A DNA stretch of 64,000 nt from positions 1 through 64,000 of the forward strand of contig NZ_JALKCV010000003.1 of NCBI RefSeq assembly GCF_023634065.1. Direction: 5' to 3'. Within the stretch, counting starts at the first letter, position 1. Every line of letters begins with the position of its first letter. Position numbers and translations under genes: made by a program. A model generated the notes under the pieces. That model made no database searches and was not told the origin of the DNA. It worked only from the letters and a program-made list of their open reading frames with translations. Positions 52,754 to 62,418 of this stretch are shown here, in pieces. Source of the DNA: Microbulbifer litoralis. GTDB taxonomy: Bacteria > Pseudomonadota > Gammaproteobacteria > Pseudomonadales > Cellvibrionaceae.

Positions 52754-53905
52754 CTAGCGCACGGTGCCGCGGTTGCGGCGATTGTTGGAGACCTCGGTGC
52801 GGATGCGCTCCATGACCCGGTCGGAGACCTCCTCGATCACCGCCGGCGATACATGCTTGCGCTGGATCGCGCTGTCGGCGCCACCCTGGGCCAGCTTGTC
52901 CAGCGGCAGGTACATCATGTTGTTGCCGCCCTCGACGTCGACCATCACCTTGGAGGTGTTGCTCATCACTGTCTGCACCGTATCCAGGTACAGGCGCTCG
53001 CGGGTCACTTCCGGCGCGCGCTGGTATTCCTGCAGCAGCTTTTCGAAGCGCACCGTCTCACCGTGGGCCAGTTCCACCACCTTGGTCTTGTAGGCCTCGG
53101 CCTCCTCCTTGATGCGCTGGGCGCGACCGCGCGCCACCGGGATCACCTCGTTGGCGTAGGCCTGGGCTTCGTTCTGCAGGCGCACCTCGTCCTCGCGGGC
53201 CTTGGTGACATCGTCGAACGCGTCCTGCACTTCCGGCGGCGCCTTGGCCTCGGTCAGGTTGACCACGTTGATCTGGATACCGGTCTGGTACATGTCCAGG
53301 TACTCCTGCAGCCGCTCCTGGGTATCGTTGGCCACTTTACCCCGGCTCTTGGAGATGACGCCGTCCAGGGACTCGGAGCCGACCACGTGGCGCAGGGCGC
53401 TGTCGGTGGCCTCCTGCAGGCTCTTGAGGGGATCGGCGACGCGCAGCACATAGGCCTCGGCGTCGTCGATATACCACTGCACCTGCAGGATGATATCGAC
53501 AATATTGGCATCCTCGGTCAGCATCTGTCCGGTGGTGCGCTCGGTGCGCACCTCGGTCATGTTCACCTTGGTAACGCTGTCGATCAACGGCGGGTTCCAG
53601 TGCAGGCCGGACGCTTCGGTAGAGTGATATTTCCCCAGGCGCAACACCACCGCGGATTCGTTCGCATCCACCTGGTAAAAGCCCAGCAGGCCGTACAGCA
53701 CGGCCGCGACGATCGCGATCAGTGCCCAGGGAAACTTGCCCGGCTCGCCGCCACCGGCGCCGGAGCGGCCACCGAACAGGCCGCCCAGTTTCCGCTGCAG
53801 CTTGCGCAGGATTTCATCGAGATCCGGCGGACCACCGCCGTTGCGGTTGCCGCCGCCTCCGCCCCAGGGATCCTTGTCGTTACCACCCGGTTCATTCCAG
53901 GCCAT
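52754..53905 (-). CDS. hflK: HflK, FtsH protease modulator
   Basis: The 383-residue protein opens MAWNEPGGNDKDPWGGG, the typical Gly/Asn-rich cytoplasmic stretch. One membrane helix (about 60-78) and the band-7 domain (VVLRLGKYHSTEASGLHWNPP) follow, with a coiled C-terminal region ending in R-N-N-R-R-N-R. GGAG precedes the start by 7 bases. Order hflX-hflK-hflC is conserved. Confidence 0.97.
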   Translation of the reverse strand: MAWNEPGGNDKDPWGGGGGNRNGGGPPDLDEILRKLQRKLGGLFGGRSGAGGGEPGKFPWALIAIVAAVLYGLLGFYQVDANESAVVLRLGKYHSTEASGLHWNPPLIDSVTKVNMTEVRTERTTGQMLTEDANIVDIILQVQWYIDDAEAYVLRVADPLKSLQEATDSALRHVVGSESLDGVISKSRGKVANDTQERLQEYLDMYQTGIQINVVNLTEAKAPPEVQDAFDDVTKAREDEVRLQNEAQAYANEVIPVARGRAQRIKEEAEAYKTKVVELAHGETVRFEKLLQEYQRAPEVTRERLYLDTVQTVMSNTSKVMVDVEGGNNMMYLPLDKLAQGGADSAIQRKHVSPAVIEEVSDRVMERIRTEVSNNRRNRGTVR

Positions 53906-53983
53906 CTAAATACTCCAACTCTGATCAGTAATCGTTATCATGCTGGCGAATTCTAGCATTCTTCGCCACCGAAATGCCGGGGA

Positions 53984-55297
53984 TCAGCCCGGTTCGGGCT
54001 CATCCTGTGGCAGCCAGCGAGGCGCCCCGTCCACATCTTTATACGGCGCCAGCATCCGGCGCAGATCGGCTCTCGGCAACAGCACCTGCAGCACGCAGTC
54101 GCCGTTGTCACGGTATTCTTCCGCCTGTACCGCATTCATTTCAAACAGCTGCGCGCGCAGGCGCGCATGCCGCGGCGCAATCACCAACTGGCCGCGCACC
54201 ATCTGCTCGCCCAGGCGCTCGGCAACAGCCTCCACCAGCAGGTCGCAACCGGCACCGGTGGCGGCGGACAGCCACACGGCCCGCGGGACGCCGTCGGCAT
54301 CCCGGTCGATGCGCGGCTGCATATCCTGCAGCAGGTCGATCTTGTTGTAGACCAGCAGTTGCGGCAGTTCCGCCGCGCCGATCTCCTCGAGCACCAGTTG
54401 CACCTCTTCCATCAGCGCCTGCCGGTCATCGGCGGCGGCGTCCACCACGTGCAGCAGCAGCGTCGCGTTGGCGGCCTCCTCCAGCGTGGCGCGGAAAGCT
54501 TCCACCAGCCGGTGCGGCAGGTGGGAGACGAACCCCACCGTATCGGCGAGGATCATCTGCCCGACATTGGGCAGCTCGACCCGGCGCATGGTCGGGTCCA
54601 GGGTCGCAAATAACTGGTCGCGCACATAGACGTCGGCATCGGAGACGCGATTGAACAGTGTGGACTTGCCGGCGTTGGTGTAGCCCACCAGCGATACCGT
54701 GGCAAGCTCGCTGCGGGAGCGCGAGCGGCGGCCCTGCTCACGCTGGCGGCGGACCTTCTCCAGCTTCTTCTCGATGGAGTCGATGCGCGCGCGCAGCAGC
54801 CGGCGGTCGGTCTCCAGCTGGGTCTCCCCGGGGCCGCGCAGGCCGATACCGCCCTTCTGACGCTCCAGGTGGGTCCAGCCGCGCACCAGGCGCGTGGCCA
54901 TATGGCGCAGCTGTGCCAGTTCCACCTGCAGCTTGCCCTCGTGGGTGCGGGCGCGCTGGGCGAAGATATCCAGGATCAGGCCGGTGCGGTCCAGCACCCG
55001 GCATTGGAGTTCGCGCTCGATGTTGCGTTCCTGGGAGGGCGACAGGTTGTGGTCGAAGATCACCAGCTGTGCGCCGTGCTCCTTGACCGTCCGCTGGATT
55101 TCCTCGAGCTTGCCGCGACCGACAAAGGTCTTGGGGTCGGGAGATGAGCGCTGGCCGAAGATAAAGGCCACGGGGTCGGCGCCGGCAGACAACGCCAGTT
55201 CTTCAAATTCCCGCGGGTCGTCGGGACTGTCTATGGCGGACAATTCCAGGTGCACCAGCACTGCCAGTTCACCGGATTCCGGTCGGTCGAAAAACAA
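53984..55297 (-). CDS. hflX: HflX, ribosome-splitting GTPase
   Basis: The 437-residue protein most likely starts at TTG 55297 (FFDRPESGELAVLVHL). An upstream in-frame ATG would be encoded within a GC-rich hairpin and gives non-family residues. The HflX N-terminal domain has GRGKLEEI and FDHNLSPSQERNIER. A coiled linker with KGGIGLRGPGETQLETDRR follows, then the G domain with GYTNAGKST, DTVGFVSHLPH and NKIDLL. It rescues stalled ribosomes, notably under heat stress. The start is the least certain point. Confidence 0.93.
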   Translation of the reverse strand: MFFDRPESGELAVLVHLELSAIDSPDDPREFEELALSAGADPVAFIFGQRSSPDPKTFVGRGKLEEIQRTVKEHGAQLVIFDHNLSPSQERNIERELQCRVLDRTGLILDIFAQRARTHEGKLQVELAQLRHMATRLVRGWTHLERQKGGIGLRGPGETQLETDRRLLRARIDSIEKKLEKVRRQREQGRRSRSRSELATVSLVGYTNAGKSTLFNRVSDADVYVRDQLFATLDPTMRRVELPNVGQMILADTVGFVSHLPHRLVEAFRATLEEAANATLLLHVVDAAADDRQALMEEVQLVLEEIGAAELPQLLVYNKIDLLQDMQPRIDRDADGVPRAVWLSAATGAGCDLLVEAVAERLGEQMVRGQLVIAPRHARLRAQLFEMNAVQAEEYRDNGDCVLQVLLPRADLRRMLAPYKDVDGAPRWLPQDEPEPG

Positions 55298-55320
55298 TGG
55301 AAAATCTCTTGTATTGGCCG

Positions 55321-55379
55321 GGCGCCGGTCTCGCAAACAACCGGCGCCAAACCACAGGCGCCCCGGCAAGCCGGGGCGC
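55321..55379 (-). other. two hairpins between hfq and hflX
   Basis: GCGCCCCGGC/GCCGGGGCGC (55358-55379) and GGCGCCGG/CCGGCGCC (55321-55328 and 55341-55348) lie in the 107-base gap after hfq. Neither has a T tract. They may act as partial terminators or mRNA-processing sites that set hfq above hflX expression. Confidence 0.45.
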
Positions 55380-55404
55380 TGCTCATAATCGTGAAGCGGG
55401 AAGT

Positions 55405-55692
55405 TTAACCGAAGGTATCCTGACCACCGCTTTCACCTGCACCTTCGCCGGTACCCTGCTGGGCAGCCGGGTTCAGCAGCGGTACGCGCACCGCGCGGGA
55501 CGGAACCACCGTGGAAATAGCGTGCTTGTAAACCATCTGGCTGACGGTGTTTTTCAGCAGGACCACGAACTGATCGAAGGATTCGACCTGCCCCTGAAGC
55601 TTGATGCCGTTCACCAGATAGATGGAAACCGGGATACGCTCTTTGCGCAATACGTTGAGGTAAGGGTCTTGTAAGCTGTGCCCTTTTGACAT
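55405..55692 (-). CDS. hfq: Hfq RNA chaperone
   Basis: The 95-residue protein starts at ATG 55692, with AAGGAG seven bases upstream. It has the Sm1 motif ([28 protein letters not shown]), Sm2 with YKHAIST, and a short Gly/Gln-rich C-terminal tail. It forms hexamers that pair small RNAs with mRNA. It follows miaA in the usual order. Confidence 0.98.
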   Translation of the reverse strand: MSKGHSLQDPYLNVLRKERIPVSIYLVNGIKLQGQVESFDQFVVLLKNTVSQMVYKHAISTVVPSRAVRVPLLNPAAQQGTGEGAGESGGQDTFG

Positions 55693-55879
55693 CTTTTTTC
55701 TCCTTGTCAAAAGCTGGGTGCGAATGCTGGCCGCAACCGCGCCCGCGAAATGCGCGGACTGAAGGAACGATCGGGGTCGAAAACGCGACTATAAAAGTCC
55801 GGAGGTGCCGGATTATGTGTTTCAAACTGACTGAGCGGGCCCGAACCGTCTGTCAATGGCCCAACCACGTTATGGATGC

Positions 55880-56887
55880 TCAGCCGAGAAATTTCAAGGC
55901 TTCCGCCAATATTTCGTCATTTTTGCGTACTCTGCCGTCGACATCCTGTGCATAAATCCCCGCCAGCTCCTGCCAGCGGCGCAGCCACGTCAGCTGGCGC
56001 TTGGCCAGTTGCCGGGTGGCGGCGATCCCCGCCTCGAGCATCTGCCCGTAATCGAGTTCTCCGTCCAGGTACTGCCAGACCTGGCGATAACCCACGGCGC
56101 GAATCGCCGGCAGGTCCGGATGCAGGTCGCCGCGCGCGCGCAGCGCCTTCACTTCGTCGACAAAGCCCCGCTCGAGCATCTGCCGGAAGCGCAGCGCAAT
56201 ACGCTCGTGCAACAGCGAGCGGTCCCGCGGCAGCAGCGCCAGCTGGCGCACATCGTAGTGCTCCAGTACCGAGTCCCGCGACTGTTCGCGGCGCAGCTCC
56301 GACAGCGGCCGGCCGGTGAGGCGGTAGACTTCCAGCCCGCGTTCGATACGCACCGAGTGATTGGGGTGCAATTCGGAGGCCAGCTGTGGATCCACCTGTG
56401 CGAGTTCCGCATGCAGCGCCGGCCAGCCCTCGCGTTCGGCGCGGGCTTCCAGCTCCGCGCGGAGCGCCGGGTCCGCCTGTGGCAGTTCGGCCATTCCCTC
56501 CAATAGAGCGCGGAAATAGAGCATGGTTCCGCCCACCAACAGCGGAATTCTGCCGGCGGCGACAATCTCGGCCATGGCTACCAGCGCGTCCTGGCGAAAC
56601 CGGCCGGCGGAATAGGATTCGGACGGGTCGCAGATATCGATCAGCCGGTGTGGGTATCGGGCCAGCTCCTCCGCGGAGGGCTTGGCCGAACCGATATCCA
56701 GCCCACGGTAGACCAGCGCCGAGTCGACACTGACCAGCTCCACCGGCAGCCGCCCGGCCAGTGCCATGGCCAGGTCGGTTTTGCCGGAGGCCGTCGGCCC
56801 CATCAGGAAGATGGCACGGGGTTTGGCGTCGCTCCCCGGGTCCCGAGTCCCGAGTCCCGAGTCCCGTCTGTTCAACTCACTGCCCAC
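55880..56887 (-). CDS. miaA: tRNA dimethylallyltransferase
   Basis: The 335-residue product carries [15 protein letters not shown] (P-loop), [19 protein letters not shown], and [14 protein letters not shown]. It adds the isopentenyl group to A37 of UNN-reading tRNAs. The start is unusual. The only possible start codons before the P-loop are GTG 56887 or nearby TTG, inside the mutL end (11-base overlap). The first 20 residues ([14 protein letters not shown]) are made by a CCCGAGT-type heptamer array at 56835-56869. A change of one repeat unit between start and P-loop would shift the frame. Confidence 0.95.
   Translation of the reverse strand: MGSELNRRDSGLGTRDPGSDAKPRAIFLMGPTASGKTDLAMALAGRLPVELVSVDSALVYRGLDIGSAKPSAEELARYPHRLIDICDPSESYSAGRFRQDALVAMAEIVAAGRIPLLVGGTMLYFRALLEGMAELPQADPALRAELEARAEREGWPALHAELAQVDPQLASELHPNHSVRIERGLEVYRLTGRPLSELRREQSRDSVLEHYDVRQLALLPRDRSLLHERIALRFRQMLERGFVDEVKALRARGDLHPDLPAIRAVGYRQVWQYLDGELDYGQMLEAGIAATRQLAKRQLTWLRRWQELAGIYAQDVDGRVRKNDEILAEALKFLG
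56835..56869 (+). repeat. heptanucleotide tandem repeat at the start of miaA
   Basis: Five consecutive 7-base units read CCCGGGT, CCCGAGT three times, and CCCGTCT. The array lies in the coding region between the miaA start codon and its P-loop. Confidence 0.9.
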
Positions 56888-58733
56888 GCAGAAACCACTT
56901 GTCCATATCCGCGAGCTTCACCTGCGTCCAGGTGGGGCGGCCGTGGTTGCACTGGCCGCTGCGCTCGGTGCGCTCCATATCCCGCAGCAGCGCATTCATC
57001 TCCGGCACCGTCAGCTTGCGATTGGCGCGCACCGAACCGTGGCAGGCCATGGTGGACAGGATTTCGTTGATGCGCTCGGCGATGCGGTCGCTGCCGCCCT
57101 GCCCCAGCAGGTCCGACAGCACGTCGCGCACCAGCTGCTCCACCTCGGCACCGTGCAGCACGGTCGGCACCTGGCGCACCAACAGCGTCTCGGGGCCGGC
57201 CCGCTGCAGCACGAAACCGAGAGAGGTAAACACCTCGCTGCGCTCCTCGAAACAGTCCGCTTCGCGCTGGCTCACCGCCAGGCTTACCGGAACCAACAGC
57301 GGCTGCGCCTGGATACCGCCGGCGGCGTGGGCGGTTTTCATCTGCTCGTAGACGATACGCTCGTGGGCCGCGTGCATATCCACCACGATCAGGCCCTGCT
57401 CGTTCTGCGCCAGGATGTAGATACCGTGCAGTTGGGCCAGCGCGAATCCCAGTGGTGGGGCTTCGGTTGTGTCGGGACTCGGGACTCGGGACTCGGGACT
57501 CGGGGGCGGGGCTTCGGCGATGCCGCTGTACGGTTGATGGAGCGCTCCGTAATTCTGCATCTGCTGTTGCAAATCGCCGGGCAAAGGCCTGGAGGTCAGC
57601 GGCATCTTCTGCTGCCCGGTGAACTCGCCCACGGCAATGCCGCTAACGGCTCCCCTCTCCCCCGAGTCCCGAGTCCCGAGTCCCGAGTCCCGGCTTTCTA
57701 GTCCCGAGTCCCTCTCTCCATCCCCGGGCCGCACCGCTGCCAAGGCCCGGTGCAGGCTGCCGAACAGGAAATCGTGCACCAGGCGGCTGTCGCGGAAGCG
57801 CACCTCGTGCTTGGTCGGGTGCACATTCACATCCACCGACGCTGGATCCAGTTCCAGGTAGAGTACGAACGCCGGGTGACGGCCGTGGTAGAGCACATCG
57901 GCGAAGGCGCGGCGCACCGCGTGGCTGACCACTTTGTCGCGGATGGCACGGCCGTTGACGTAGAAGAACTGCAGGTCCGCCTGGGAGCGGGAGAAAGCCG
58001 GCTCGGCCACCCAGCCCCACAGGCGCAGGCCGTTGCGCTCCACGTCGATATGCAGCGCATTCTGCATGAACGCCGGGCCGCATACCTGCGCCACGCGCCG
58101 CTCCTTTTCCACCCGACCACTGCCGGCGCGCAGGTTGTGCACGCCCTTGTTGTTGTGACGCAGGGTAATGGAGACATCGAAACGGGACAGCGCCAGCCGC
58201 TTGATGGTGTCGTCGACGCGGTTGAACTCGGTTTTCTCGGTACGCAGGAACTTGCGCCGCGCCGGGGTGTTGAAGAACAGGTCGCGCACATCCACGGTGG
58301 TCCCGCGCGGATGCGCCGCCGGCGCCAGCTGTGCGTTCATATCGCGGCCCTCGGCACTCACCTGCCAGCCCTTGCCGCTCTCGTCGCGGCTGCTGGTCAG
58401 GTTCAGGCGCGCCACCGAGGAGATGCTGGCCAGCGCCTCGCCGCGAAAGCCCAGGGTGGCGACCGCCTCAAGGTCTTCCAGCACGTGGATCTTGGATGTC
58501 GCGTGGCGGGCCAGCGCCATCGGCAGGTCGTCCTTGTCGATACCCTTGCCGTTGTCGCGCACCTTGATGCGCTTGATACCGCCGTTGTCGATTTCCACTT
58601 CCAGGCGGCTGGCGCCGGCATCCAGGGCGTTTTCCAGCAGTTCCTTGATCACGGATGCCGGGCGCTCGACCACCTCGCCGGCGGCAATCTGGTTGGCGAG
58701 GCGGGGGGAGAGTTGCTGGATTCTGTCGGACAT
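56877..58733 (-). CDS. mutL: DNA mismatch repair protein MutL
   Basis: The 618-residue protein has the GHKL ATPase domain ([45 protein letters not shown]) and the [16 protein letters not shown] segment. The S5-like fold has [14 protein letters not shown], and the C-terminal dimerisation domain has [12 protein letters not shown] and ACHGSVRAN. It lacks an obvious endonuclease DQHA-E-X2-E-X4-E motif. The flexible linker (about 335-435) contains two heptanucleotide arrays in opposite orientation, giving peptides such as [11 protein letters not shown] and SPESRVPSP. The protein is intact as read. Confidence 0.96.
   Translation of the reverse strand: MSDRIQQLSPRLANQIAAGEVVERPASVIKELLENALDAGASRLEVEIDNGGIKRIKVRDNGKGIDKDDLPMALARHATSKIHVLEDLEAVATLGFRGEALASISSVARLNLTSSRDESGKGWQVSAEGRDMNAQLAPAAHPRGTTVDVRDLFFNTPARRKFLRTEKTEFNRVDDTIKRLALSRFDVSITLRHNNKGVHNLRAGSGRVEKERRVAQVCGPAFMQNALHIDVERNGLRLWGWVAEPAFSRSQADLQFFYVNGRAIRDKVVSHAVRRAFADVLYHGRHPAFVLYLELDPASVDVNVHPTKHEVRFRDSRLVHDFLFGSLHRALAAVRPGDGERDSGLESRDSGLGTRDSGERGAVSGIAVGEFTGQQKMPLTSRPLPGDLQQQMQNYGALHQPYSGIAEAPPPSPESRVPSPDTTEAPPLGFALAQLHGIYILAQNEQGLIVVDMHAAHERIVYEQMKTAHAAGGIQAQPLLVPVSLAVSQREADCFEERSEVFTSLGFVLQRAGPETLLVRQVPTVLHGAEVEQLVRDVLSDLLGQGGSDRIAERINEILSTMACHGSVRANRKLTVPEMNALLRDMERTERSGQCNHGRPTWTQVKLADMDKWFLRGQ
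57473..57504 (-). repeat. heptanucleotide tandem repeat in the mutL linker, block 1
   Basis: Four perfect CGGGACT units and a partial fifth on the plus strand lie in frame with mutL. Translated, a 21-base cycle gives a 7-residue peptide period. Orientation is opposite to block 2, 157 bases away. Confidence 0.9.
57661..57709 (+). repeat. heptanucleotide tandem repeat in the mutL linker, block 2
   Basis: Seven consecutive 7-base units are present: CCCGAGT four times, CCCGGCT, TTCTAGT and CCCGAGT again. The repeat is open in all reading frames because no stop occurs in the cycle, but a unit gain or loss shifts the downstream mutL frame. Confidence 0.9.
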
Positions 58734-58749
58734 AACAATTTACGAATCA

Positions 58750-58913
58750 GGTTTCGGGGCACCCAATGTGGCGCCGGGTGGGGTGGCCCTTTGCGGGACA
58801 CGCTGTGAATACATCCCTGTACGCTCGTAATCGACATCCCTGTCTCATACGGTCCCGCAAAGGGCCACCCCACCCGGCTTCGTGCCCACAGCCGGATCTC
58901 TCCAGCTCCGAAA
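58750..58913. repeat. palindromic dispersed element, long copy, between mutL and amiB
   Basis: Two 27-bp perfect inverted arms (58773-58799 and 58852-58878, beginning GCCGGGTGGGG) enclose a 52-base centre with short CATCCCTGT motifs. Outer borders GTTTCGG (58751-58757) and CCGAAA (58908-58913) mirror each other. The element fills the mutL-amiB gap and shares borders and inner motif with 31122-31215. Confidence 0.75.
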
Positions 58914-58921
58914 TGGTCATT

Positions 58922-60244
58922 TCAGCCTGAAGGGATCGTCAGGGTCTGGCCAACGCGGATCACCGAGGAATCGATCCCGTTCAGCCGCTTCAGCGCCGAC
59001 ACCGACACATTGTACCGCGCCGCGATGCCCGACAGGGTATCCCCGCGGCCAATGGTATGGCGGCGCTCGCCCTTGCCGGGATTGGCGGCCAGCCAGGTAC
59101 CGGCCGGCGGCCGGCTGCTGAAGTGCGCCACTATACCGTCGCTGAGCGCCCTTGCCATCTTGCGCTGGAACGATGGGTCACGCAGGTGCCTGGCCTCGCG
59201 GGGATTGGTGATAAACCCGGTTTCCACCAGGATCGACGGTACGTCCGGCGAGCGCAGCACGGAGAAATTGGCCTGCTCCACCTGTTTCTTGTGCAGGTGG
59301 GTAATACCGCCGATCCTCGACAGCACACTGGCGCCGATATCGAGACTGGCGTTCATGGTCGCGGTCATGGATAGATCCAGCAACACACCGGCGAGGGTAT
59401 CGTCCTTGTCGCCGATATTGAGGCTGCCGGCCCCGCCGATCAGGTCGGATTCATTTTCCCGCTGGGCCAGGAAGCGCGCCGTCTCACTGGTGGCACCGCG
59501 CGAGGAAACCGCATAGACGCCGGCCCCGCGGGCGTCCTTGCGATGGAATGCATCCGCGTGGATGGAGACAAACAGGTCGGCACGCATCTCGCGCCCTTTC
59601 TTTACCCGGCCGCGCAGCGGAATGTAGTAGTCACCGCTGCGCACCAGCCTGGCCGCGAAGCCGGGCTGTTTTTCCAGGGCGGCTTTCAGTTTTTTGCTGA
59701 TGGCCAGCACTACATCCTTCTCGCGCAGGCCGCCGGGCCCGGAGGCCCCGGGATCCTCGCCGCCGTGACCGGCGTCGATGGCAATGACGATGTCCCGCTC
59801 GCCGCCAACCTGCTGCAGGGTTTTCTCCTCACTCTGCACTCGGTCGTGCAGGTCGATCACCAGCCGATCCGGCAGGTCCTCGTGGCGACGCAGGGCGAAG
59901 CTGCGGGGTTTGACCTGCTGTTTCAGGTCCAGCACCACGCGCAGGTCTTTCTTGTTGTGGCGGCCGTGGCGCACCCGCGCGATCGGAGTATTGTCCAGCT
60001 CCAGGTCGTCGAACTGCGCCGCCAGCCTGGTATCCGCCACGTCGATCACGACCCGGTGCGGCCCACTCAGGGTGAACAGCTTGTGCTCCGCCGGGCCGCT
60101 CAGGTCGAACACCAGGCGCGTGTGGTCCGGCGCGCGCCACAGGCGCACGCCTTCCACTTCTGCCGACTGTGCCGGCAGGGACAGCAGTAACATAGCCACT
60201 GATATGTAGAACGGACCGAACACTCGGCGCCACACTGATTTCAT
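58922..60244 (-). CDS. amiB: N-acetylmuramoyl-L-alanine amidase AmiB
   Basis: The 440-residue protein starts at ATG 60244. It has a signal peptide (about 1-28), an AMIN domain (about 30-130), an Amidase_3 zinc domain (about 170-390, with IDAGHGGEDPGASGP and SIHADAFHRKDARGAGVY), and one C-terminal LysM (about 396-438, TIGRGDTLSGIAARYNVS). It splits septal peptidoglycan during daughter-cell separation. The frame continues upstream, but the ATG with GGAAG fits a signal peptide best. Confidence 0.96.
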   Translation of the reverse strand: MKSVWRRVFGPFYISVAMLLLSLPAQSAEVEGVRLWRAPDHTRLVFDLSGPAEHKLFTLSGPHRVVIDVADTRLAAQFDDLELDNTPIARVRHGRHNKKDLRVVLDLKQQVKPRSFALRRHEDLPDRLVIDLHDRVQSEEKTLQQVGGERDIVIAIDAGHGGEDPGASGPGGLREKDVVLAISKKLKAALEKQPGFAARLVRSGDYYIPLRGRVKKGREMRADLFVSIHADAFHRKDARGAGVYAVSSRGATSETARFLAQRENESDLIGGAGSLNIGDKDDTLAGVLLDLSMTATMNASLDIGASVLSRIGGITHLHKKQVEQANFSVLRSPDVPSILVETGFITNPREARHLRDPSFQRKMARALSDGIVAHFSSRPPAGTWLAANPGKGERRHTIGRGDTLSGIAARYNVSVSALKRLNGIDSSVIRVGQTLTIPSG

Positions 60245-60304
60245 TCTTCCGCCCTGTCGATTATTTTTTCCCGCACTTCCCTGCTGCAATTTAGCCGAGT
60301 TTTC

Positions 60305-60787
60305 TTACAACAATTTCTGCATCGCCCGGATCGCGGTCTCACCGGCAGACGAGTGCGCCATCAGCTGCAATTGTCGACCGCTGTCCGGCACCTGCAGTTC
60401 AATTTCCAGGTCCGGCTCCGGCAACACACCGGCACCGCGCTCCGGCCACTCCACCAGGCTCAGGCTGCCGGGCGCAAAATAGTCCCGCACCCCCATAAAC
60501 TCCAGTTCCTCCGCATCGCCGAGGCGATACAGATCGAAGTGAAACACCCGCTGCGCACCCAGCTCGTAGGGCTCCACCAGCGTATAGGTGGGGCTCTTGA
60601 CCGCACCGCTGTGGCCGAAAGCGCGCAGTACACCGCGGCAGAAAGTGGTCTTGCCAGCACCCAGCTGGCCGTGCAGGTAGAGGGTTAGCCCCTCCGCCAG
60701 GCCGGTCGCCAGGCAGGCGCGGCCCAGTTGCTCGCCGGCGGCGACCGTCGCCTCCTCGTCGACCAGGTGCAGGGTCAGCTCGCTCAC
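60305..60787 (-). CDS. tsaE: TsaE, tRNA t6A-synthesis ATPase
   Basis: The 160-residue product has [20 protein letters not shown] (P-loop), [11 protein letters not shown] and [17 protein letters not shown], diagnostic of the YjeE family. It supports TsaB/TsaD in making t6A37. GTG 60787 is the start, 2 bases after the nnr stop. Confidence 0.96.
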   Translation of the reverse strand: MSELTLHLVDEEATVAAGEQLGRACLATGLAEGLTLYLHGQLGAGKTTFCRGVLRAFGHSGAVKSPTYTLVEPYELGAQRVFHFDLYRLGDAEELEFMGVRDYFAPGSLSLVEWPERGAGVLPEPDLEIELQVPDSGRQLQLMAHSSAGETAIRAMQKLL

Positions 60788-60789
60788 GA

Positions 60790-62271
60790 TCAGTCCACCA
60801 GCTTGCGGATATACGGCAACAGGTCCGTGGCCAGCAAACCGCGCTGGCCGTCACCGGCGGCACAGTTGCCGGCCTCGCCGTGCAGCCACACCGCCAGCCG
60901 CGCCGCCTCCAGCGGCGACAGGTGCTGGCCGATCAGCGCCGCAATCACACCGGTGAGCAGGTCGCCCATACCACCGGAGGCCATACCCGGGTTGCCGCTG
61001 TTGATCAGGTCCACACCGGCGTCGTGGGCGATCAGGGTACCCGCGCCTTTAAGTACCACCACGCCGCTGAATTTCTGCTGAACTGCCAGCGCCGCCGCGC
61101 GCGGGTCGTCGAGCACCTCGGCGGTATCCCAGCCGAGCAGTCGCGCCGCCTCGCCGATATGGGGCGTCAGCACCCAGTCGTCGCGCCGGACACCGGCCAG
61201 CACGCGGCCGCCGGCGAGAATATTCAGCGCATCCGCATCCAGCACCAGCGGCACCTCCGCGCGGCCGGCACGGGCCAGCAGCTGCTCGCCCCAGGGCGCG
61301 CGGCCGAGACCGGGCCCCACGGCGATCACATCGGGGCCCTCCAGCAGCGGCTCCAGCTCCTGGCCGGAGATCACCGGGTGTGCCATTACTTCCGGGCAGC
61401 GGGTCAGCGCCGCCGGCAGGTGCTGCGGATGGGTCGCCAGGGAAATCAGGCCGGCACCGCTGCGCGCCGCGGATTCCGAGGCCATCAGCGCGGCGCCGCC
61501 AAAGCCGCTGTCGCCGCCGACAACCAGCACGTGTCCGAACTGGTTCTTGTAGCTGTCCGCGGCGCGCGGCGGCAGGCGCCTGATGCTGGCGCCATCAAAG
61601 CGCCTTGCCAGCGACTCCAGCCCGCCGTGCACTTCCACCGGCGCGCCCAGGCTCTCGAAGATAACCTCGCCGCACAGGGCCGGACCGCGCCCGCAGTAGA
61701 GACCGAGCTTGCGGCCGATAAAAGTCACCGTGGTATCGGCGCGTACGGCATCCGCCGCGGCGCCGCTGTCGGCACTCAGTCCGGAAGGAATATCGACTGC
61801 CAGCACCGGGCCGGGCGATCTGTTGATACGCTCCACCGCGTGCCCGATGGGCTCGCGCAGTTCGCCCTCGAAACCGGTGCCCAGCAGCGCGTCCACCACT
61901 GCGGTGTCGCCGTCGGCGTCGTCCAGTCCGGTTGGGGATGTCACTATCTGCACACCTTCGCGGCGGGCGTAGTCGCAGGCTTCGAGTGCGTCGCCTTTCA
62001 GCTTCTGTGGATCGACACAGGCGCAGACGGTCACCGGGATCTGCTTCTGTGCCGCCAGCGCGGCGATCACGTAGCCGTCGCCACCGTTGTTGCCGCCGCC
62101 GCAGAATACCTGGATGCGCCGCACATCCGGCCAGCGCCGCAGCAACTGGTTGAAGGCCGCGCGGCCGGCGCGCTTCATCAGTGCGATGGAGGGAATTTTC
62201 AGCGCCGCGATGGTGCGGCTGTCCAGCTCGCGAACCGATTCGGCGCTGTAGAGAGGTTGAGGCGTGTCCAT
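60790..62271 (-). CDS. nnr: bifunctional NAD(P)HX epimerase/dehydratase
   Basis: The 493-residue protein starts at ATG 62271 ([17 protein letters not shown]). The N-terminal YjeF_N epimerase domain (about 1-215) has [13 protein letters not shown] and [12 protein letters not shown]. The C-terminal ribokinase-like dehydratase (about 230-490) has [17 protein letters not shown] and [15 protein letters not shown]. It repairs hydrated NAD(P)H. It is divergent from queG. Confidence 0.96.
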   Translation of the reverse strand: MDTPQPLYSAESVRELDSRTIAALKIPSIALMKRAGRAAFNQLLRRWPDVRRIQVFCGGGNNGGDGYVIAALAAQKQIPVTVCACVDPQKLKGDALEACDYARREGVQIVTSPTGLDDADGDTAVVDALLGTGFEGELREPIGHAVERINRSPGPVLAVDIPSGLSADSGAAADAVRADTTVTFIGRKLGLYCGRGPALCGEVIFESLGAPVEVHGGLESLARRFDGASIRRLPPRAADSYKNQFGHVLVVGGDSGFGGAALMASESAARSGAGLISLATHPQHLPAALTRCPEVMAHPVISGQELEPLLEGPDVIAVGPGLGRAPWGEQLLARAGRAEVPLVLDADALNILAGGRVLAGVRRDDWVLTPHIGEAARLLGWDTAEVLDDPRAAALAVQQKFSGVVVLKGAGTLIAHDAGVDLINSGNPGMASGGMGDLLTGVIAALIGQHLSPLEAARLAVWLHGEAGNCAAGDGQRGLLATDLLPYIRKLVD

Positions 62272-62418
62272 TCGACTCCCGCGATTCGACCAGAATTGGT
62301 GCTCAAAATTTAATCTGTGGCAGAATACACGGCCACAGTGCCGCCGTATTCCATCGAGAGACCACAGTATACCGCCCCGGGCGCGCATTTTGCTCCCGCG
62401 GGGCCGCTTCAGAATGCC

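Noticed and set aside
57473..57709. CRISPR-like array in mutL
   Set aside because: The repeats are contiguous 7-base units with no spacers and lie in a coding region.
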